The translations under genes were made by a program, and so were the position numbers. A model generated the notes under the pieces. The model made no database searches, was not told the DNA's origin, and worked only from the letters and a program-made list of their open reading frames with translations. Shown in pieces: positions 60,101 through 64,000 of a DNA stretch of 64,000 nucleotides. The stretch comes from Dryas octopetala (lineage: Eukaryota; Streptophyta; Magnoliopsida; Rosales; Rosaceae). Numbering within the stretch: position 1 is the first letter of the stretch; every line of letters begins with the position of its first letter. The stretch spans positions 2,294,001 through 2,358,000 of the forward strand of contig OY992838.1 in assembly GCA_963921425.1 (NCBI GenBank), written 5' to 3'.

Positions 60101-63100
60101 GTAAGGTTTGCTTTCTATCAACCCCAGATGGTGAGAATTGTGGGCTAGTAAAAAATTTGGCCACCACTGGACTAGTAAGTACAAACATTTTGCAACCTCT
60201 AATACCCAAATTGGTGGACTGTGGCATGGAGAAATTAGTGGATGATACTTCTACTTCACTGCATGGGAAGCATAAAGTTTTTTTGAACGGGGACTGGGTT
60301 GGAGTTTGTGAAGCTTCCCTAACTTTTGTTATGGAACTAAGGAGGATGCGACGCAGAAAAATGTTGCTACATCAGGTTTTCTCTTGTTCAACCCATTGAT
60401 GATTTCCAAATTTCAAATTGCCTTGGCTTTCATTGCCATGATTTATTTGTGCTGCAGTTTTTTTTTCCTTGCGCTGCAGTTTAGGCAGATAAATTGAATT
60501 ATGATGTCTAAAGAATGACTTTCACAGGATACAGCCTTATATAACACTTTTAGGGGCACATGTTAACTAAATATTTTGTATTTTAGCATAACTTTTTTCT
60601 TTTTTACTTCGTCACTTCATTTCCAAGGGTATACATCATAAGTTATATGATTTGATTCACAAGAAGCCAGCCCAATGTTGGATGCTTGCCTCATCAATTT
60701 ACATTTGAGTCTTTGATACTGGGTTGTTCTTTCTTACCCGTTTAACACTCCCGTCTTTCAAACAGGGATTATTTTTTTTCTTTTTCTTTGGTTTTATGAA
60801 GTTATCAACCTTTAGGTAGTGCACAAAGTTTTAATTCATCTGATATTTGCACAATGATTTTTCTTTACAAGTAAGCAAGTAGAATGCATGCTTATGATAG
60901 ATGTCTCAGTTATTAGAATAAAGTATAAAATCTCTTGAAACAAAAAATAAGGTATAAAATCTCTGGTAATGATTTTGTCTTAGGTGGAAATCAAAAGAGA
61001 TGAACAGCAAGGAGAAGTACGCATATTTTCTGATGCTGGAAGGATTCTACGTCCTCTATTGGTTGTTGAGAATTTGAACAAGATCAAAGCATCAAAAAGG
61101 GAAAAACATCCCTTTCAATACTTTCTCAACAAAGGTATAATTGAGCTTATTGGAGCTGAAGAAGAAGAAGATTGTCGTACTGCCTGGGGTATTGAATATC
61201 TTTTTATGGAAGACAAGGGGAATTCAGCTGTAAAGTACACACACTGTGAACTTGACATGTCATATTTATTAGGTTTAAGTTGTGGTATAATCCCATTTGC
61301 AAATCATGATCACGCAAGAAGGGTTCTCTACCAGTCTCAGAAGCACTCTCAACAAGCGATTGGGTTTTCTACAACAAATCCTAACCTCAGAGTGGATACC
61401 CTGTCTCACAGTCTACACTATCCCCAGAGGCCACTCTTTCGCACAATGACATCTGATTGTCTTGGGAAACCCGGAAACTCACTGGGCCATAACGTAATTC
61501 TTCCAAAGCCTGAATACTTTAATGGCCAGAACGCTATTGTGGCAGTCAATGTTCATCTTGGATATAACCAAGAGGATTCTATAGTGATGAACCGGGCTTC
61601 ACTGGAACGTGGCATGTTTCGTTCTGAGCACATAAGAAGTTACAAAGCTGAGGTTGACAACAAAGAATCACTTGAAAAAAGGCGGAGGCCTGATGACTCT
61701 GTAAATTTTGGGAAGATACAGAGTAAATTTGGTCGTGTAGACAGCCTTGACGATGATGGTTTTCCATATATTGGTGCAAATCTGAACAGTGGTGATATTA
61801 TTATTGGGAGGTGCAGTGAATCCGGAGCTGATCATAGCGTCAAACTTAAGCACACTGAAAGGGGAATGGTTCAAAAGGTTGTAGTTTCCTCTAATGATGA
61901 TGGAAAGAATTTTGCAGTTGTATCTTTAAGACAGGTATGCTTTCCAGAATTATGCACTTAATTTAATACATCCATGGACATCTAATTGGATTCCTGCAAG
62001 TGCACAAATGTAGATGCATGCACACCTATGTACTTTGGGTACATAGGTGTACATGCATGTACGCCCATGTACACCTATAGATGGTTTGCGGAGAATATGT
62101 AGGATGTGCTTACAATGGAAGATGACAGCAAAATGCCTGTAATCAGCTGCAATTAAATCTGAAATTGAATAATATGATTTCAAGGGCCAGCCTATTGCTT
62201 TTACTAAGTTCACTTAAAAAAACTAGATTCCATTCACTAAAGTAATGTTTTGGTATAGGTTCGTTTTCCATGTCTTGGAGACAAGTTCTCGAGCATGCAT
62301 GGGCAAAAAGGTGTGCTCGGATTTTTGGAGTCTCAAGAGAACTTCCCTTTCACAATACAGGGGATAGTCCCTGATATTGTAATTAATCCTCATGCATTTC
62401 CTTCAAGACAAACTCCTGGTCAACTCCTAGAGGCCGCTTTAGGGAAGGGGATTGCCTGTGGTGGTTCCAAGAAATATGCCACCCCTTTCTCTACTCCCTC
62501 TGTTGAAGAGATCACAGACCAACTTCATAGGTAACTCTGTCATTCTAATTCATATGACTTTCATGCTACCTTTACACCTTAAAAATTTCACTTTTCATTT
62601 CATATTTGACATATTACAGGCATCAAGTTACTTCTCAGATTCTCAGTCATGGCAGTTTCTTTTCAACTGTGTTTTCCTATGGACATGCAATTGGAAATTT
62701 AATATGTGGCTTTCTCACTTTTAAAGATGAAAAGTGGTTATTGTAAAATTTTAACAACCATACAAGATATAGTATTAATCAGAAAAAACTTCAGTCTGTT
62801 TAATAAGTATGAGTTTATAAATATTTGTTCCTGCAGTGTAAAGTCGACCAAGTTACTTAATTTGAGTTGAGTTTACTTGCATATTAAGTTCTGTGATGAG
62901 AGATTTGCTTTGTTGGATCTAGAGGAAATGTTGCTGATTCTACATGCATGGTTTGTCTGGATTTTATTGTATGTTTGTCGTCTCCACTGTGTTGTCTTGA
63001 GTATGTTTTTATGCCATTAAGACCCTGCACAACTTCTCTGCCTATGCCTATACCAGAAGGTCCAGAATGTGCTTTTATGTTGCTTAGTACTATAGTTGTG

Positions 63101-63776
63101 GCCCTTCACTTTTCAGTTATCGGTTCCCTTTTGGTTGAGATGTTATTGGTTGGTAGACTGCATAAAAATGTTGAAACGGAGTTTATGAGACTGTTCTCAT
63201 GTTTTAGTAAATTTTGTTTCATTCTCCCTTAAATGGATTATAATTATTCATGCATTGTTTAATATTAATGACAGGGCTGGATTCTCGAGATGGGGAAATG
63301 AGAGAGTATACAATGGTCGAACTGGTGAAATGGTTCGTTCTCTCATATTTATGGGCCCAACATTCTACCAGCGTCTGATTCACATGTCTGAAGACAAAGT
63401 GAAGTTTCGGAACACTGGACCAGTCCACCCTCTCACCCGACAGCCAGTGGCGGATCGTAAACGATTTGGTGGTATCAAGTTCGGTGAGATGGAGCGTGAC
63501 TGCCTTATTGCCCATGGGGCTTCTGCAAATTTGCATGAACGGCTCTTCACACTGAGTGACTCCTCAAAAATGCATATTTGCCAGAGATGCAAAAATGTGG
63601 CTATTGTGATCCAACGAACACCCGCCGGAGGCCGTAAGATCAGAGGTCCCCACTGCCGGGTATGTGATTCTGCGGATGACCTTGTCAAGGTTGATGTACC
63701 GTATGGGGCCAAGTTATTGTGGCAGGAGCTTTTCTGCATGGGCATAACTCTAAAGTTTGAAACCCGACTCTGTTGA
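57177..63776 (+). CDS. NRPD2: RNA polymerase IV/V second-largest subunit NRPD2/NRPE2
   Basis: Catalytic-core subunit shared by plant Pol IV (siRNA precursors) and Pol V (scaffold transcripts) in RNA-directed DNA methylation; nuclear. Coding exons: 57177-57650, 58071-58283, 58514-59409, 60084-60375, 60984-61934, 62259-62530 and 63275-63776; frames close to about 1199 aa. Motifs: HARLQNMTYSSRMKVN (protrusion), FIIKGAEK, ITNGLSRAFSTG, STPDGENCGLVKN, the GYNQEDS metal-region motif (E822, D823), MHGQKG (955-960), and a C-terminal zinc site C1135, C1138, C1160, C1163. The lineage-specific sequence around these and the FETRLC-type ending match NRPD2 rather than Pol II RPB2. The ATG at 57177 follows the leader intron directly and precedes an acidic tail. 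Intron 4 (donor GTTTTC) uses a weak donor. Confidence 0.95.
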
Positions 63777-64000
63777 GTGAATGAATGGTGGGTTTCGGTC
63801 TATATGTTTGTGGAACTCTGGTATTTACTGACTCATGAATATTTCAATTAGTACCCTTTAGTTTTAGTTTCAGTTTTTTTTTTTTTTTGCTAATATTTTA
63901 GCTGCAGTTGACACCTAATTGTCTTTTTAAACTCTTTTCTTAAAAAAAAAATAATAATAATAAATAAATAAATTCTCTTGAAAGATTTAGTAGTCAATAT
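63777..64000 (+). other. NRPD2 3' flank
   Basis: Probable 3' UTR with T-rich and A-rich runs (63875-63890, 63940-63975). The window ends here with no further gene. Confidence 0.4.

Noticed and set aside
57177-63776. Pol II RPB2 instead of NRPD2
   Set aside because: Shared core motifs fit both, but the divergent N-terminus, SSMHGQKG and C-terminal FETRLC sequence match the Pol IV/V subunit.

Overview
The window is nuclear DNA of a eudicot land plant. The evidence is an AT-rich, intron-dense sequence with GT-AG introns, plant-only gene families (CIPK kinase, group IIa WRKY factors, class II formin with a PTEN-like domain, POLAR-like scaffold, Pol IV/V subunit) and many plant-type MITEs and Mutator-like elements. 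I cannot name the species from sequence alone.

Eight protein-coding genes are supported. (1) 394-1728 (+): intronless CBL-interacting protein kinase, CIPK5/CIPK25-like. (2) 17898-19527 (+): five-exon group IIa WRKY40-like factor. (3) 23699-25450 (+): four-exon second group IIa WRKY, in tandem with the first. (4) 27912-36264 (-): 17-exon class II formin of about 1391 aa. (5) 39850-41171 (+): three-exon POLAR-like protein. (6) 45853-48671 (+): five-exon eIF5A, 160 aa. (7) 52543-54062 (+): five-exon cytosolic chorismate mutase (CM2 type), 274 aa. (8) 57177-63776 (+): seven coding exons of NRPD2, the shared second-largest subunit of RNA polymerases IV and V, about 1199 aa. I placed exon boundaries by hand from splice signals, reading-frame closure and family conservation.

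Layout: 1.7-17.9 kb is a gene-poor stretch full of small transposable elements: palindromic MITEs, a CACTA MITE, a 1.1 kb fold-back element and a minisatellite-bearing element. 17.9-25.5 kb is the WRKY pair. 27.9-41.2 kb holds the formin and the POLAR-like gene. 42.9-45.5 kb is a composite of one long-TIR element carrying two later insertions. eIF5A has a 958-bp Mutator-type element with a perfect 9-bp target duplication in its third intron. 50.1-52.0 kb is a second member of the minisatellite-bearing family. Chorismate mutase and NRPD2 close the window.

The genes do not form an operon-like unit, as expected for a plant. The WRKY pair is a probable functional neighbourhood: both carry a leucine-zipper-like N-terminus and an LxLxL repression motif, and the promoter of the first has clustered W-boxes. 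No tRNA, rRNA, CRISPR or prokaryote-type system was seen. The most unusual content is the set of nested, target-site-flanked repeat elements and several gene-structure oddities: a probable GC-AG intron, a NAGNAG acceptor and a one-residue insertion inside a WRKY domain.
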